Source of the DNA: Alsobacter soli
GTDB lineage: Bacteria; Pseudomonadota; Alphaproteobacteria; Rhizobiales; Beijerinckiaceae
Direction of reading: 5' to 3'
Assembly (NCBI RefSeq): GCF_003004785.1
Contig: NZ_PVZS01000004.1
Coordinates: 36,103-100,102 of the forward strand
Length of the DNA: 64,000 bases
Shown piece after piece: positions 35,770 to 44,265 of this stretch. How positions within the stretch are numbered: the stretch's first letter is position 1; each line of letters begins with the position of its first letter. The notes beneath the pieces were generated by a model. It did no database searches, had not been told where the DNA came from, and worked only from the letters and a program-made list of their open reading frames with translations. A program made the translations under genes and the position numbers.

Positions 35770-36309
35770 ATGTCCTGGACCGATGAACGGGTCGAACTCC
35801 TCAAGAAGCTCTGGAACCAGGGTTTGAGCGCGAGTCAGATCGCCTCGGAGCTGGCCGGGGGGATCACCCGAAACGCCGTGATCGGCAAGGTGCATCGGCT
35901 GGGACTGTCCGGCCGGGCCAAGTCGCCGGCGCCCCAGCAGGCGCGACCGCGCAAGCCCGCCACGCGGGCCCCGAGCCATCCGATGACGCACACGGCGCCG
36001 GCGCCCTCGCCCGTGGCGCGGGGCAACCTCGCCGTGATGCCCAAGGCGACGCCGATCGTGGCTCCCCTCGTCGAGCTGGCGCCGGCGCCGGTGGCCGAGG
36101 TGGTGATCCCGATGTCGGAGCGGGTGACCATCATGGAGCTCCGGGACACCATGTGCCGGTGGCCGCATGGCGACCCGACGAGCGAGGATTTCCGCTTCTG
36201 CGGGGCCAAGTCCCCGCCCGGCGCGCCCTATTGCCCCTTCCACGCGCAGATCGCCTACCAGCCGTCGCTGGATCGCCGGCGGTCGGCGGCGAAGTTCGCG
36301 GCGAGCTGA
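35770..36309 (+). CDS. gcrA: GcrA cell-cycle regulator
   Basis: Encodes 179 residues. The N-terminus MSWTDERVELLKKLWNQGLSASQIA is the hallmark of GcrA, and with GGITRNAVIGKVHRLGLSGR it forms the DNA-binding domain. A Pro/Ala-rich linker follows. The C-terminal RNA polymerase sigma-binding part has CRWPHGDPTSEDFRFCGAKSPPGAPYCPFH. GcrA binds sigma-70 holoenzyme at CcrM-methylated GANTC promoters and drives cell-cycle genes. The GANTC cluster upstream suggests methylation-dependent or self regulation. Convergent with phoB, with a palindrome between the two genes. Confidence 0.96.
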   Translation: MSWTDERVELLKKLWNQGLSASQIASELAGGITRNAVIGKVHRLGLSGRAKSPAPQQARPRKPATRAPSHPMTHTAPAPSPVARGNLAVMPKATPIVAPLVELAPAPVAEVVIPMSERVTIMELRDTMCRWPHGDPTSEDFRFCGAKSPPGAPYCPFHAQIAYQPSLDRRRSAAKFAAS

Positions 36310-36333
36310 CGTAGGCTCGCGCCTTCAAGCAAC

Positions 36334-36357
36334 AATGGCCGGGCATGCCCGGCCATT
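36334..36357. terminator. Perfect 24-bp palindrome between gcrA and phoB, probable bidirectional terminator
   Basis: The half-sequence AATGGCCGGGCA is followed directly by its exact reverse complement. It lies 24 bases after the gcrA stop and 51 bases before the phoB stop, where two convergent transcripts meet. Short A and T ends flank the GC stem, as expected for a two-way terminator. Confidence 0.65.
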
Positions 36358-36407
36358 CGCGTTCAGAGCCGTTGCTTGGGAGGGCGTTCTTCCCGCCCCG
36401 CCGTCGC

Positions 36408-37112
36408 TCAGCGCCTTGCGAAAGTCTCGTCGAAGGAATAGCCCGCGCCCCGGACGGTGCGGATCGGGTCCTTTTCACGCGGCCGGTTGATCGCCTTGCG
36501 CAGTCGCCCGACGTGGACGTCGACCGTGCGCTCGTCAATTTCGCTGTCATGGCCCCAGACGCCATCAAGCAATTGCGACCGGGTGAAGACGCGGCCCGGC
36601 TTCTCCATCAGAAATTCCAGCATCCGGAACTCCGTCGGGCCGAGCCTGAGCTCGCGCCCGGCGCGCCGGACGCGGCGGGTCTCCCGGTCGAGCGCGATGT
36701 CGCCGGACTCGAGCAGGGTGGCGACGCGCTCCGGGGAGGCCCTGCGCAGGAGCGCGCGGACGCGGGCCACCAATTCCGGGACGGAGAAGGGCTTGACCAC
36801 GTAATCGTCCGCGCCGGTGGCGAGGCCGCGCACCCTTTCGCTTTCCTCGCCGCGGGCCGTCAGCATGATGATCGGCAGCCGCTGGGTCTCCGGGCGCTGG
36901 CGGAGGCGCCGGCAGAGCTCGATCCCGGACAGGCCCGGCAGCATCCAGTCAAGCAGGACGAGGTCGGGCGCCTGCTCACGGATCCTGATGTCCGCCTCGT
37001 CGCCGCGCGCGACGGCTTCGACATGGTAGCCCTCGGCCTCGAGATTGTACCGGAGCAGAAGCGTCAGCGCCTCCTCGTCCTCCACGATGAGAATATGGGG
37101 GGCGGTCGTCAT
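36408..37112 (-). CDS. phoB: Response regulator, PhoB-like (OmpR family)
   Basis: Encodes 234 residues. The receiver domain (about 1-118) has the acidic pair in VEDEE, phospho-acceptor Asp in LVLLDWMLPG, and MLTARGEESERVRGLATGADDYVVKPFS. The winged-helix domain has LGPTEFRMLEFLM and GHDSEIDERTVDVHVGRLRKA, very close to PhoB. It regulates phosphate-starvation genes in known orthologues. Start ATG at 37112 (MTTAPHILIVEDE). The kinase gene lies upstream on the same strand, 100 bases away. Other PhoB-like regulators exist, so the symbol rests on similarity and the adjacent kinase. Confidence 0.88.
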   Translation of the reverse strand: MTTAPHILIVEDEEALTLLLRYNLEAEGYHVEAVARGDEADIRIREQAPDLVLLDWMLPGLSGIELCRRLRQRPETQRLPIIMLTARGEESERVRGLATGADDYVVKPFSVPELVARVRALLRRASPERVATLLESGDIALDRETRRVRRAGRELRLGPTEFRMLEFLMEKPGRVFTRSQLLDGVWGHDSEIDERTVDVHVGRLRKAINRPREKDPIRTVRGAGYSFDETFARR

Positions 37113-37211
37113 CACGCCGTCTCCGGGCTGTTGCACGGCTGCTGTCTATGACGTCTCCATGACATTCATATTACAGCCGTCCATCTGTCCGCCGTCGAGG
37201 CGGCGCATGAT

Positions 37212-38261
37212 CTAGGGCGCCGACTGAGGGATGGCGACGCGGAATGTCGCGCCCTCCCCTTTCCGGCTTTCGACGGACAGCCGTCCACGGTGACGCGTCG
37301 CGATGTGCTTGACGAGCGCGAGGCCGAGCCCCGTTCCCGACTTGTCGGACGTTTCGGCGCGATAGAACCGTTCGGTCAGGCGGGGGAGATCGGCCGGAGC
37401 GACGCCGGGCCCATAATCGCGCACGGACAGACGCCCGTGCGGCCGGCCGCCTTCCTGCACTGCGTCCACCGTGACGTCCACGCGCCGGCCGGCCTGGCCA
37501 TACTTGATGGCGTTCTCGACCAAGTTGTCGGCAACGCGCTGCAGCTCGTCCCTGTCCCCGGGGACGACCACCGGATCCGGCGCGTTGAGCCGGATCTCCA
37601 CACCCTTGTCGTCCGCCATCGGGCGGAGCGTATCGATCACCTGCCTGGCGACCGCGGCGATGTCCACGGGCGCGTCGGGATGCCGGTGCTCGCTCATTTC
37701 GATGCGCGACAGCGAGAGCAGGTCATCGATCAGGCGCGCCATGCGCTGGGCCTGGGTCCGCATGATGGCGAGAAACCGCTCGCGGGCGACGGGATCGTTT
37801 TTGGCCGGGCCTTCCAGCGTCTCGACGAAGCCCAGCAGCGAGGCCAGCGGGGTGCGCAGCTCGTGGCTGGCGTTGGCGACGAAGTCGACCCGCATCTTCT
37901 CCAGCCGCCGCGCCTCGGTGAGGTCGCGGAAGGCGATCAGGGCCGCGGGGGCGCCGCCGTGCTCCTCCGAGCCGTCCGGGAGAGCGGAAGCCTGGAAAGA
38001 GAACACGCGCTGCACCGGCACGCGCTCCTCATATTCGTCCGATACAGGTCCCTGCCCGCGCGATGCCGCCTGCGCGGCTGCGATCAGGGCCGGGGCGCGC
38101 AGCGTGAACGACAGCGGCTTCCCCGGTTTCAGCGAAGGCCAGGTCTTGGCGGCCGCGGCATTGCGCATCACCACCGTGAGCTCCCGGTCGACCACGACGA
38201 CCGGGTCGGGCATGGCTTCCAGGATGGAAGCGACGAGCCGTCCCTGCCCCACTTCGCTCAT
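37212..38261 (-). CDS. phoR: Sensor histidine kinase, PhoR-like
   Basis: Encodes 349 residues. A PAS domain at about 10-110 (ILEAMPDPVVVVDRELTVVMRN) is followed by the HisKA box with the phospho-His in VANASHELRTPLASLLGFVETLEG and by a HATPase domain (NLVENAIKYG, RDYGPGVAP, GTGLGLALVKHIATRH). These match PhoR. It has no N-terminal membrane helix, which most PhoR proteins have, so it may be cytosolic. The ATG at 38261, 2 bases after the preceding stop, is chosen over a TTG two codons upstream. The pst genes that often sit beside phoR-phoB are absent here. Confidence 0.87.
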   Translation of the reverse strand: MSEVGQGRLVASILEAMPDPVVVVDRELTVVMRNAAAAKTWPSLKPGKPLSFTLRAPALIAAAQAASRGQGPVSDEYEERVPVQRVFSFQASALPDGSEEHGGAPAALIAFRDLTEARRLEKMRVDFVANASHELRTPLASLLGFVETLEGPAKNDPVARERFLAIMRTQAQRMARLIDDLLSLSRIEMSEHRHPDAPVDIAAVARQVIDTLRPMADDKGVEIRLNAPDPVVVPGDRDELQRVADNLVENAIKYGQAGRRVDVTVDAVQEGGRPHGRLSVRDYGPGVAPADLPRLTERFYRAETSDKSGTGLGLALVKHIATRHRGRLSVESRKGEGATFRVAIPQSAP

Positions 38262-38263
38262 GG

Positions 38264-39337
38264 TCAACCCGAGCCCACCTCGATCTCATCCTCGTCCTCC
38301 CCGTCATCGGCCCGAAAGGCCTTGACGCGGCGAACGATCTCCATGGCCCCGAGCAGGGCCAGCGCCACCACGAAGGGCACGAGATAGTAGCAGATGCGGA
38401 ACAGCAGGAGCGCCCCGATCATCCCGCCATAGGGCAGGCGCCAGAAGGCGAGCAGCATGGTGCTCTCGAAGACGCCGAGCCCGCCGGGGGCGTGGCTGAC
38501 CATGCCCAGGATGCAGGCGAAGGCGTAGATGGCGGCCAGGGTCTGGAACTCGACGCCGTAGCCCGGAGGCATGAGAACATAGAGCACCGCGCTGGCGCAG
38601 CAGACCTCCGCGGCGCCGAGCACGATCTGCCCGAGCGAGAGCTTGAAGCTGGGCAACTCCAGGCGCCAGCGCTGCACCCGTACGGCCCGGCGCTTCACGG
38701 CCACCCACGCCAGGTAGCCGACGATGAGCGCGAGGACGGCGGCGCCGATCCAGCGGTTCACGAACACCGCGAGGTTATTGATGTCGGCGATGGCGGGAGC
38801 CTGCCAGACCAGCCCCAGGCCCACCACTGTGCCCATGCCGAGCAGGAAGGTGAGGCCCGCGATCGTGGTCAGGCTCGCCACCTTTCCGGCGGAGACCCCG
38901 AGCGGCGCGTAGATCCAGTAGCGCACCGTGGCGGCCGTCACGAGGGGGAAGCCCAGCGTGAAGGAGATGGCGTAGCTGGTGAACGAGCCCAGGGCGGTGA
39001 CGCGGTAGGGAATCCTGAGCTTCAGCTGCCTGAGCGCCAGGGCGTCGTAGCCCGTCAGCAGCGTGTAGCTCAGCGTCACGAAGCCGGCCGCAATGGCGAG
39101 GCTCTCCAGGTCGGCGCGGGCGAAGGCGTCGCGGACGTCCGACAGCTTCACCTCGGCCATGATGCGCCACAGCACCACGGCCGAGATGACGAACAGCAGG
39201 ACGCTGGCGGCGGTGCCGATCCAGGCCCAGCGTCCCCGCGGGCCGGGGGTCGGGGTCACGAACGCGCCGCTCTGCGGCCCTGCTGCGCGGGGCGCGGCCG
39301 GAGCTTCGCCCGCTGGGCGTTCGTCCAAGCTTCTCAT
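38264..39337 (-). CDS. Lysylphosphatidylglycerol synthase-like membrane domain protein (UPF0104/AglD type)
   Basis: Encodes 357 residues. About eight membrane helices begin at WIGTAASVLLFVISAVVLW. Typical blocks are FTSYAISFTLGFPLVTAATVRYWIYAPLG and HAPGGLGVFESTMLLAF; the PGGLGVFE motif marks the flippase half of MprF-like proteins. The catalytic synthase domain of MprF is missing, so this is a stand-alone flippase-like domain. The ATG at 39337 is chosen; a TTG 23 codons upstream is possible. It is immediately followed by phoR with a 2-base gap, so phosphate-linked control of the envelope may be involved (inference). Confidence 0.82.
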   Translation of the reverse strand: MRSLDERPAGEAPAAPRAAGPQSGAFVTPTPGPRGRWAWIGTAASVLLFVISAVVLWRIMAEVKLSDVRDAFARADLESLAIAAGFVTLSYTLLTGYDALALRQLKLRIPYRVTALGSFTSYAISFTLGFPLVTAATVRYWIYAPLGVSAGKVASLTTIAGLTFLLGMGTVVGLGLVWQAPAIADINNLAVFVNRWIGAAVLALIVGYLAWVAVKRRAVRVQRWRLELPSFKLSLGQIVLGAAEVCCASAVLYVLMPPGYGVEFQTLAAIYAFACILGMVSHAPGGLGVFESTMLLAFWRLPYGGMIGALLLFRICYYLVPFVVALALLGAMEIVRRVKAFRADDGEDEDEIEVGSG

Positions 39338-39478
39338 GTCGGGTCCGTCCACGCCCGCGGACGCCGCGGGCGCGCTCCTTATGGCGGCGAGCGACAAGGC
39401 TCGCAAGCCCGGCCCTGGGCCGATGCGGGAACGGTCCGGCTCACGCCGGAGCCGGACCGAGGGCGCGCAACCGGGGCG

Positions 39479-40552
39479 TCAGGCCAGCCCGGCAAGCGCC
39501 TGCAGCTGGGCCCGGGCCAGCCCGACGGTGTCCGCCGCGCCGTTGATCTGCTCCCAGGTGGTGACGTCCACCGGGATGCCGTCGCGCAGGCGCGCGGCGC
39601 GCGTGCGACGCTCGGGCTCGCCCGCGATCAGGACCTCGGCGTCCCGCCCGGGCAGGGGCGTGCGCGCCCACTCGATGAACGCGTCGATCTGCGGGAAGAA
39701 GGTCTCGGTCGTGCCGACCGCCTCCGGGGACACGATAACGGAGAACATGCTGTTGATGATGGCCGGCCGCTGGCGCGGGTGGTGCTGGGTGCCGCCGCCG
39801 GAAAGCGCGCCGGCGAGCAGTTCGCAGGCGAGCGAGAGGCCCCAGCCCTTGTGGTCGCCGAAAGGCAGCAGCGTGCCGCGAGGCTCCTCGAAGAGGGCCG
39901 CCGGGCTGGTGGTGGGCTCGCCGGTGTGGTCGAGCAGAACGCCCGGGGGCACGTCCACGCCCTTGTTGTAGGCGACGCGGACCTTGCCGACCGCCAGCTT
40001 GCTGGTGGCGAAGTCGACGATGACCGGCTCCTGCCCGCGCCGCGGGATGCCGATGGAGATCGGGTTGGTGCCGACGCGCGCGGCGCGGCCGCCGAACGGC
40101 GCCACCGACGGGTCGCTGATCACGTTCACGAAATGGAGCGAAATGAGCCCCTCGGCGGCGCACTGCTCCGACCAGTGGCCGATGCGGCCGATGTGGTGGC
40201 TGGCGCGCAGCGAGAGGATGCACGATCCGTGCTGCTTCGCGCGCTCGATGGCCATGGCCACGCTGTCGTGCGCCATGGTCTGGCCGAGCCCGAGGTCGCC
40301 GTCGCAGAGCAGCAGCGTGCCCTTGTCGACGAGCACCTTGGGCGCGTGGTTCAGCTTCATCTCGCCAGCGGCGAAGTTGGCGATGTAGGCCGGGATCATG
40401 CCGACGCCGTGGGAGTCATGGCCGCGCAGGTTGGCCTCGACCAGATGGTTGGCCGCCAAGTGCTGCTCGCGCTCGCTGGAGCCAGCGGCGGCGAAGATGC
40501 CGCGCACCGCGGCGCGCAAGTTGGCGTCCTGGATCCTGATTTCTTCCGCCAT
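39479..40552 (-). CDS. Malate/L-lactate/ureidoglycolate dehydrogenase family (Ldh family 2) protein
   Basis: Encodes 357 residues. Family blocks: HLVEANLRGHDSHGVGMIPAYI, SHHIGRIGHWSEQCAAEGLISLHFVN, VGTNPISIGIPR and FGDHKGWGLSLACELLAGALSGG. These NAD(P)-dependent enzymes reduce 2-oxo acids or imines in the cytosol and lack a Rossmann fold. The ATG at 40552 has an AGGTGA site. No metabolic neighbours point to the substrate, which could be malate, sulfolactate, ureidoglycolate or a cyclic imine. Confidence 0.9.
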   Translation of the reverse strand: MAEEIRIQDANLRAAVRGIFAAAGSSEREQHLAANHLVEANLRGHDSHGVGMIPAYIANFAAGEMKLNHAPKVLVDKGTLLLCDGDLGLGQTMAHDSVAMAIERAKQHGSCILSLRASHHIGRIGHWSEQCAAEGLISLHFVNVISDPSVAPFGGRAARVGTNPISIGIPRRGQEPVIVDFATSKLAVGKVRVAYNKGVDVPPGVLLDHTGEPTTSPAALFEEPRGTLLPFGDHKGWGLSLACELLAGALSGGGTQHHPRQRPAIINSMFSVIVSPEAVGTTETFFPQIDAFIEWARTPLPGRDAEVLIAGEPERRTRAARLRDGIPVDVTTWEQINGAADTVGLARAQLQALAGLA

Positions 40553-40739
40553 CGGCGTCACCTGCCCTCGTATACGCCCTTCCCGGGCCGTTTCGGCGCG
40601 AGAAGGTGACGGCCCGACCGCCGAATGGCAAGGCGCGACGCGCCAGCGCCGGGCGGCTCTGCGTCTGGCGCAAGGCGCGCAGAGGCCCCGGGTCCGAGGA
40701 GGACGGCGGACCCGGGGCGCAGCACGGCAGCCTTAAACC

Positions 40740-40997
40740 TCAGAACCGTGTTCCGGGGTCCGTGGGCTGGCCGGGCAGGTAGTCCGGCTCGGAGCCGGGA
40801 CCGCGTGGATCGCCGATCGGCGGATCATCGACCGGATAGGGGCTGCGCGGGCCGGTGGGCGGCGCAGGCTCGTCCGGATCGGGCGCCGGAGGCGTCTCAG
40901 AGGGGATGTTGCCGCCGGGAGCAGGGTCGCGGCCGGGGATTCCGCCTGGAACGGGCGGGGGCCCGGGCGTGGGCACGTCGATGGCGGGTTGCGGCAT
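40740..40997 (-). CDS. Short proline-rich protein, unknown function
   Basis: Encodes 85 residues, over a quarter of them Pro, plus Gly, Asp and Glu (for example PTPGPPPVPGGIPG). It has no signal peptide or helix and should be disordered. The start at 40997 has GGAGG seven bases upstream; a second ATG four codons earlier is possible. It is divergent from the aldo/keto reductase gene. Composition alone would allow a chance open frame, so confidence is moderate. Confidence 0.5.
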   Translation of the reverse strand: MPQPAIDVPTPGPPPVPGGIPGRDPAPGGNIPSETPPAPDPDEPAPPTGPRSPYPVDDPPIGDPRGPGSEPDYLPGQPTDPGTRF

Positions 40998-41162
40998 GGC
41001 GGCCTCCATGGAGCGCGGTCTGTCGGGGGTCTCGCTTGGTCAATCCCGCCGCAGGGGCCCGGTTCCGCCCTGCGTCAAAACGAGTCCTCCCCGGCGCCGA
41101 AGCCGATTGCCAGGGCGGGCCTGCGGGGCGACAGTCCGCCGGGAAACAATGGGAGAACGCTC

Positions 41163-42170
41163 ATGGAATACCGGTCCCTGGGGCGCAGCGGGCTCAAGGT
41201 CTCGCCGCTGTGCCTCGGCACGATGATGTTCGGGGCGCAGACGGACGAGGCGACCTCCGGCCGCATCGTCGCCAGCGCCCGCCACGCCGGGATCAACTTC
41301 ATCGACACCGCCGACATGTACGCCGAAGGGCGGTCGGAGGAGATCGTGGGCCGCGCCATCAGGGACGAGCGCGCGTGGTGGGTTCTGGCCACGAAGGTCG
41401 GCAACCCCATGGGCCGCGGCCCGAACGGGCGCGGGCTGTCGCGCCGCTACGTGATGGAGGCGGCCGAGGCCAGCCTGCGGCGGCTCGGGACGGACGTCAT
41501 CGACATCTACTACCTGCACAAGGAAGACCACTCGACGCCCCTGGAGGAAACCGTCCGGGCGATCGGCGACCTCGTGCGCCAGGGCAAGATCCGGTATTTC
41601 GGCGTCTCCAACCACCGCGCCTGGCGGCTGGCCGAGATCTGCCGCATCGCCGACGAACTCGGCATCGACCGGCCGGTGGTGAGCCAGCCCTACTACAACG
41701 CCATGAACCGCATGCCCGAGGTGGAGCACCTGCCCGCCTGCGGTCACTTCGGACTGGGCGTCGTCCCCTACAGCCCGCTCGCGCGCGGCGTGCTGACCGG
41801 CAAGTACGAGCCGAACCGGCCTCCGCCCGAGGGCACGCGCGCGGGCCGGCAGGACGCGCGCATGTTGCAGACCGAATGGCGGACGGAGTCGCTGCAGATC
41901 GCCCAGGACATCCGACGCCATGCCGAGGCAAAGGGCACGGCGACGTCGCATCTGGCGATCGCATGGGTGCTGAACAATCGTCTCGTCACGTCGGTGATCG
42001 GCGGGCCCCGGACGGAGGAGCAGTGGGCGGACTACCTGGCCGCCCTCTCCTACCGGTTCACGCCCGAGGACGAGGAGCTGATCGACCGGCTCGTTTCGGC
42101 GGGACACCCGTCCACGCCGGGCTACAACGATCCGGCCTACCCGCTCGAGGGGCGGCCGACGCGGAGTTGA
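41163..42170 (+). CDS. Aldo/keto reductase
   Basis: Encodes 335 residues. The catalytic tetrad is visible: Asp48 in FIDTADMY, Tyr53, Lys78 in LATKVG and His117 in YYLHKED. NADP-binding blocks FGVSNHRAW and VVPYSPLARGVLTGKY are typical of the family (YajO/Tas-like branch). It reduces aldehydes or ketones in the cytosol. The ATG at 41163 has a GGGAG site; the longer frame starting at 40989 is not used. Convergent with otsB. Confidence 0.92.
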   Translation: MEYRSLGRSGLKVSPLCLGTMMFGAQTDEATSGRIVASARHAGINFIDTADMYAEGRSEEIVGRAIRDERAWWVLATKVGNPMGRGPNGRGLSRRYVMEAAEASLRRLGTDVIDIYYLHKEDHSTPLEETVRAIGDLVRQGKIRYFGVSNHRAWRLAEICRIADELGIDRPVVSQPYYNAMNRMPEVEHLPACGHFGLGVVPYSPLARGVLTGKYEPNRPPPEGTRAGRQDARMLQTEWRTESLQIAQDIRRHAEAKGTATSHLAIAWVLNNRLVTSVIGGPRTEEQWADYLAALSYRFTPEDEELIDRLVSAGHPSTPGYNDPAYPLEGRPTRS

Positions 42171-42176
42171 GCTGCG

Positions 42177-42204
42177 GCGCTGTGGCGTCGTGGCGCCACA
42201 GCGC
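42177..42204. terminator. Hairpin between the aldo/keto reductase gene and otsB
   Basis: A perfect 11-bp stem (GCGCTGTGGCG and CGCCACAGCGC) with a 6-nt loop lies between two convergent stop codons, starting 7 bases after the reductase stop. No T tract follows on either strand, but the position suits a bidirectional terminator. Confidence 0.55.
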
Positions 42205-42212
42205 TCTCGTAC

Positions 42213-42992
42213 TCAAACGCCGAAGGGTTCCCCTTCCGCCCATGCCTTCAGCCGCTCGCGGAACGCCGACGGGCTTGGGAGGCGCCATGGCGCCACCGTC
42301 GGGCCCTCGCCGATGCGAATGGCGAGGCCGCCCAGGGCGAGCGCGGCCTCGAAGCCGTGCTCGTCGGTGACGTCGTCTCCGACAAAGATGGGCAGCCGCC
42401 CCGCATAGGGCGGCGCCTGAAGAAAGCCCTGCACCGCGCCCGCCTTGCTGGCGAAGGCGGGGAGGATCTCCAGCACGCTCTTGCCGGCCTGGATGCGCCA
42501 GTCCGGCCCCATGCGCTCCAGGGCGACCGCGCCCTGGGCGATGGCCTCGTCCTCCAGTTCGGGCGCGAGGCGCCAGTGGAGCGCCACCGACCGCCCCTTG
42601 TCCTCGACGAGGATCCCGGGGTGTCTCCTGGCGAAGTCCGCAAACTGCGCCACGGCCGCGCGCAGCACGGGATCGTCCGCGCCTGCGCTGGCGGTGAAAC
42701 GACCGGCCCGGCGCGTCTCGACGCCATGGAGGCCGGCCGCGTCGAAGCGGTGGGGATCGAGGAAGCCGTCGAGGACAGCCACAGGCCGGCCGCTCACCAG
42801 CGCCAAAGCGCCCCCGACGCGGTCCCTGAGCCTCTCCAGGGTCTCGCCAAGGCCCGGGGCCACCCGGACGTCCTGCGGCCGCGGCGCGAGGTCGACCAGC
42901 GTGCCGTCGAAGTCGAGGAAGAGGGCGTAGCCGTCCGCATGGCCGGCGCCTTGCGGCGGAGCGGGACGGGCGGGTTCGGGCAAGGCGGTCAT
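42213..42992 (-). CDS. otsB: Trehalose-6-phosphate phosphatase
   Basis: Encodes 259 residues, a HAD-type phosphatase. Motif I is LFLDFDGTLVD with the nucleophilic Asp. GLHGVETR, KSVLEILPAFASKAGAV and IFVGDDVTDEHGFEAAL follow, the last with the magnesium-binding acidic residues. It removes phosphate from trehalose 6-phosphate. The partner synthase (otsA) is not in the window on either side. The ATG at 42992 is preferred to a TTG at 43004. Confidence 0.93.
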   Translation of the reverse strand: MTALPEPARPAPPQGAGHADGYALFLDFDGTLVDLAPRPQDVRVAPGLGETLERLRDRVGGALALVSGRPVAVLDGFLDPHRFDAAGLHGVETRRAGRFTASAGADDPVLRAAVAQFADFARRHPGILVEDKGRSVALHWRLAPELEDEAIAQGAVALERMGPDWRIQAGKSVLEILPAFASKAGAVQGFLQAPPYAGRLPIFVGDDVTDEHGFEAALALGGLAIRIGEGPTVAPWRLPSPSAFRERLKAWAEGEPFGV

Positions 42993-43152
42993 GGGCGGCT
43001 TCAATGTGGGCTGAGTTCGTGGCTAACGCGCGGCGAGGCTGCCGAGTTCGACGGCCGCGGCCGACACAGTCTGAACCGCAGGTTAAGCCATTCGGCGAAA
43101 TTCGAGGCAGTGCACAACCGGATGTTGAGGCGGCGCGTGTAGGTTTCGCCGC

Positions 43153-44265
43153 ATGACGACGCCCCCGCCCCGCGGCAACGCGACCATCCCCGGACTCGAC
43201 GGACTGCGAGCGATCAGCATCCTGATCGTGATGATCTCACACGCCGGCCTGCAGAACGTCGTTCCAGGGGTGTTCGGCGTCACCGTGTTCTTCTGCATAA
43301 GCGGCTACCTGATCACCACGCTCCTGCTGGACGAGTTCGACCGCAGCGGCTCGATCGCAATCGGCGCCTTCTATGTCCGACGGGCCTTGCGGCTTTACCC
43401 GCCGCTCATCGCCTATGTGGCCGTGATGGCCGTGGTGATGCTGGCCGGCGGCGAGCGGCCGGACCCGCTCGGTCTCGCCAGCGCCCTGTTCTATTTCGCC
43501 AACTACGTGAACGTGTTCGCCCCGCACCGGCTGGACGGGATCGGCGGCCATCTGTGGTCGCTGTCGGTGGAGGAGCACTTCTACGCGGCCTACCCGCTGC
43601 TGCTCTTGGCCCTGTTGCTGGCGGGACGGAGGATTCTTCCCGTCCTGCTTGGGATTTGCGCGCTCTCGCTGGCCTCGCGCGTGGCCATCAGCGTGTTCGC
43701 CCCCGCGATCGCGGTCGATTACACGGGCATGGCGACCGAGTGCCGGATCGAGGGCATTCTGGCCGGCGCGATCGCGGCCGTGGTCAGCCGGCGAGGCGGA
43801 GGCCCGGCCTGGCTATGGGACGGGCGTGGCGCCTTCGCCGCGCTTCCCGTCCTGGCCTTCACGTTCCTTGTTCGCGATCCGCTCTTCCGGCAGACCATCC
43901 GGTACACGATCCAGGAAGCCGCCCTGATCGCGATCATCCTCACCGTGGTCGCTGCCCAGCCGCGCAGCCTGCTCCAGCGGGCTATGAACAGCGCGCCCCT
44001 GTCGATCACGGGTAAGCTCAGCTACTCGCTCTACCTCTGGCACTTCGCCGGCTACGAAATCGCGCTGGCGCTCGTCCCCGGCCCGGGCTGGCGCGTGGCG
44101 GCCGCCTACATGCTCGGGATCGGGCTCGCCTTCGCGATCGCATTCGCCTCGCACCAATTGGTCGAGCAGCCCTTCTTCGCGCTGCGGCGGCGCTTCGGGT
44201 CGCATGTGCGGCCTCCGGTCGAGGCCGCGGACGAGCCGGCCCCTCAGGCGGCGAGGTCGGCGTAA
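43153..44265 (+). CDS. Acyltransferase family 3 membrane protein
   Basis: Encodes 370 residues with about ten membrane helices. It starts IPGLDGLRAISILIVMISHAG, the family signature with the catalytic His. Other blocks are GVFGVTVFFCISGYLIT, HLWSLSVEEHFYAAYPLLL and SYSLYLWHFAGYE. It should add O-acetyl or similar groups to a polysaccharide or lipid-linked repeat. It lies at the edge of the exopolysaccharide locus on the opposite strand, and its last 22 bases overlap the end of the glycosyltransferase gene antisense. Confidence 0.92.
   Translation: MTTPPPRGNATIPGLDGLRAISILIVMISHAGLQNVVPGVFGVTVFFCISGYLITTLLLDEFDRSGSIAIGAFYVRRALRLYPPLIAYVAVMAVVMLAGGERPDPLGLASALFYFANYVNVFAPHRLDGIGGHLWSLSVEEHFYAAYPLLLLALLLAGRRILPVLLGICALSLASRVAISVFAPAIAVDYTGMATECRIEGILAGAIAAVVSRRGGGPAWLWDGRGAFAALPVLAFTFLVRDPLFRQTIRYTIQEAALIAIILTVVAAQPRSLLQRAMNSAPLSITGKLSYSLYLWHFAGYEIALALVPGPGWRVAAAYMLGIGLAFAIAFASHQLVEQPFFALRRRFGSHVRPPVEAADEPAPQAARSA

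Noticed and set aside
36408-38261. Generic OmpR-type two-component system rather than PhoB/PhoR
   Set aside because: The GHDSEIDERTVDVHVGRLRKA and PAS-HisKA layout are much closer to PhoB/PhoR than to other OmpR pairs.
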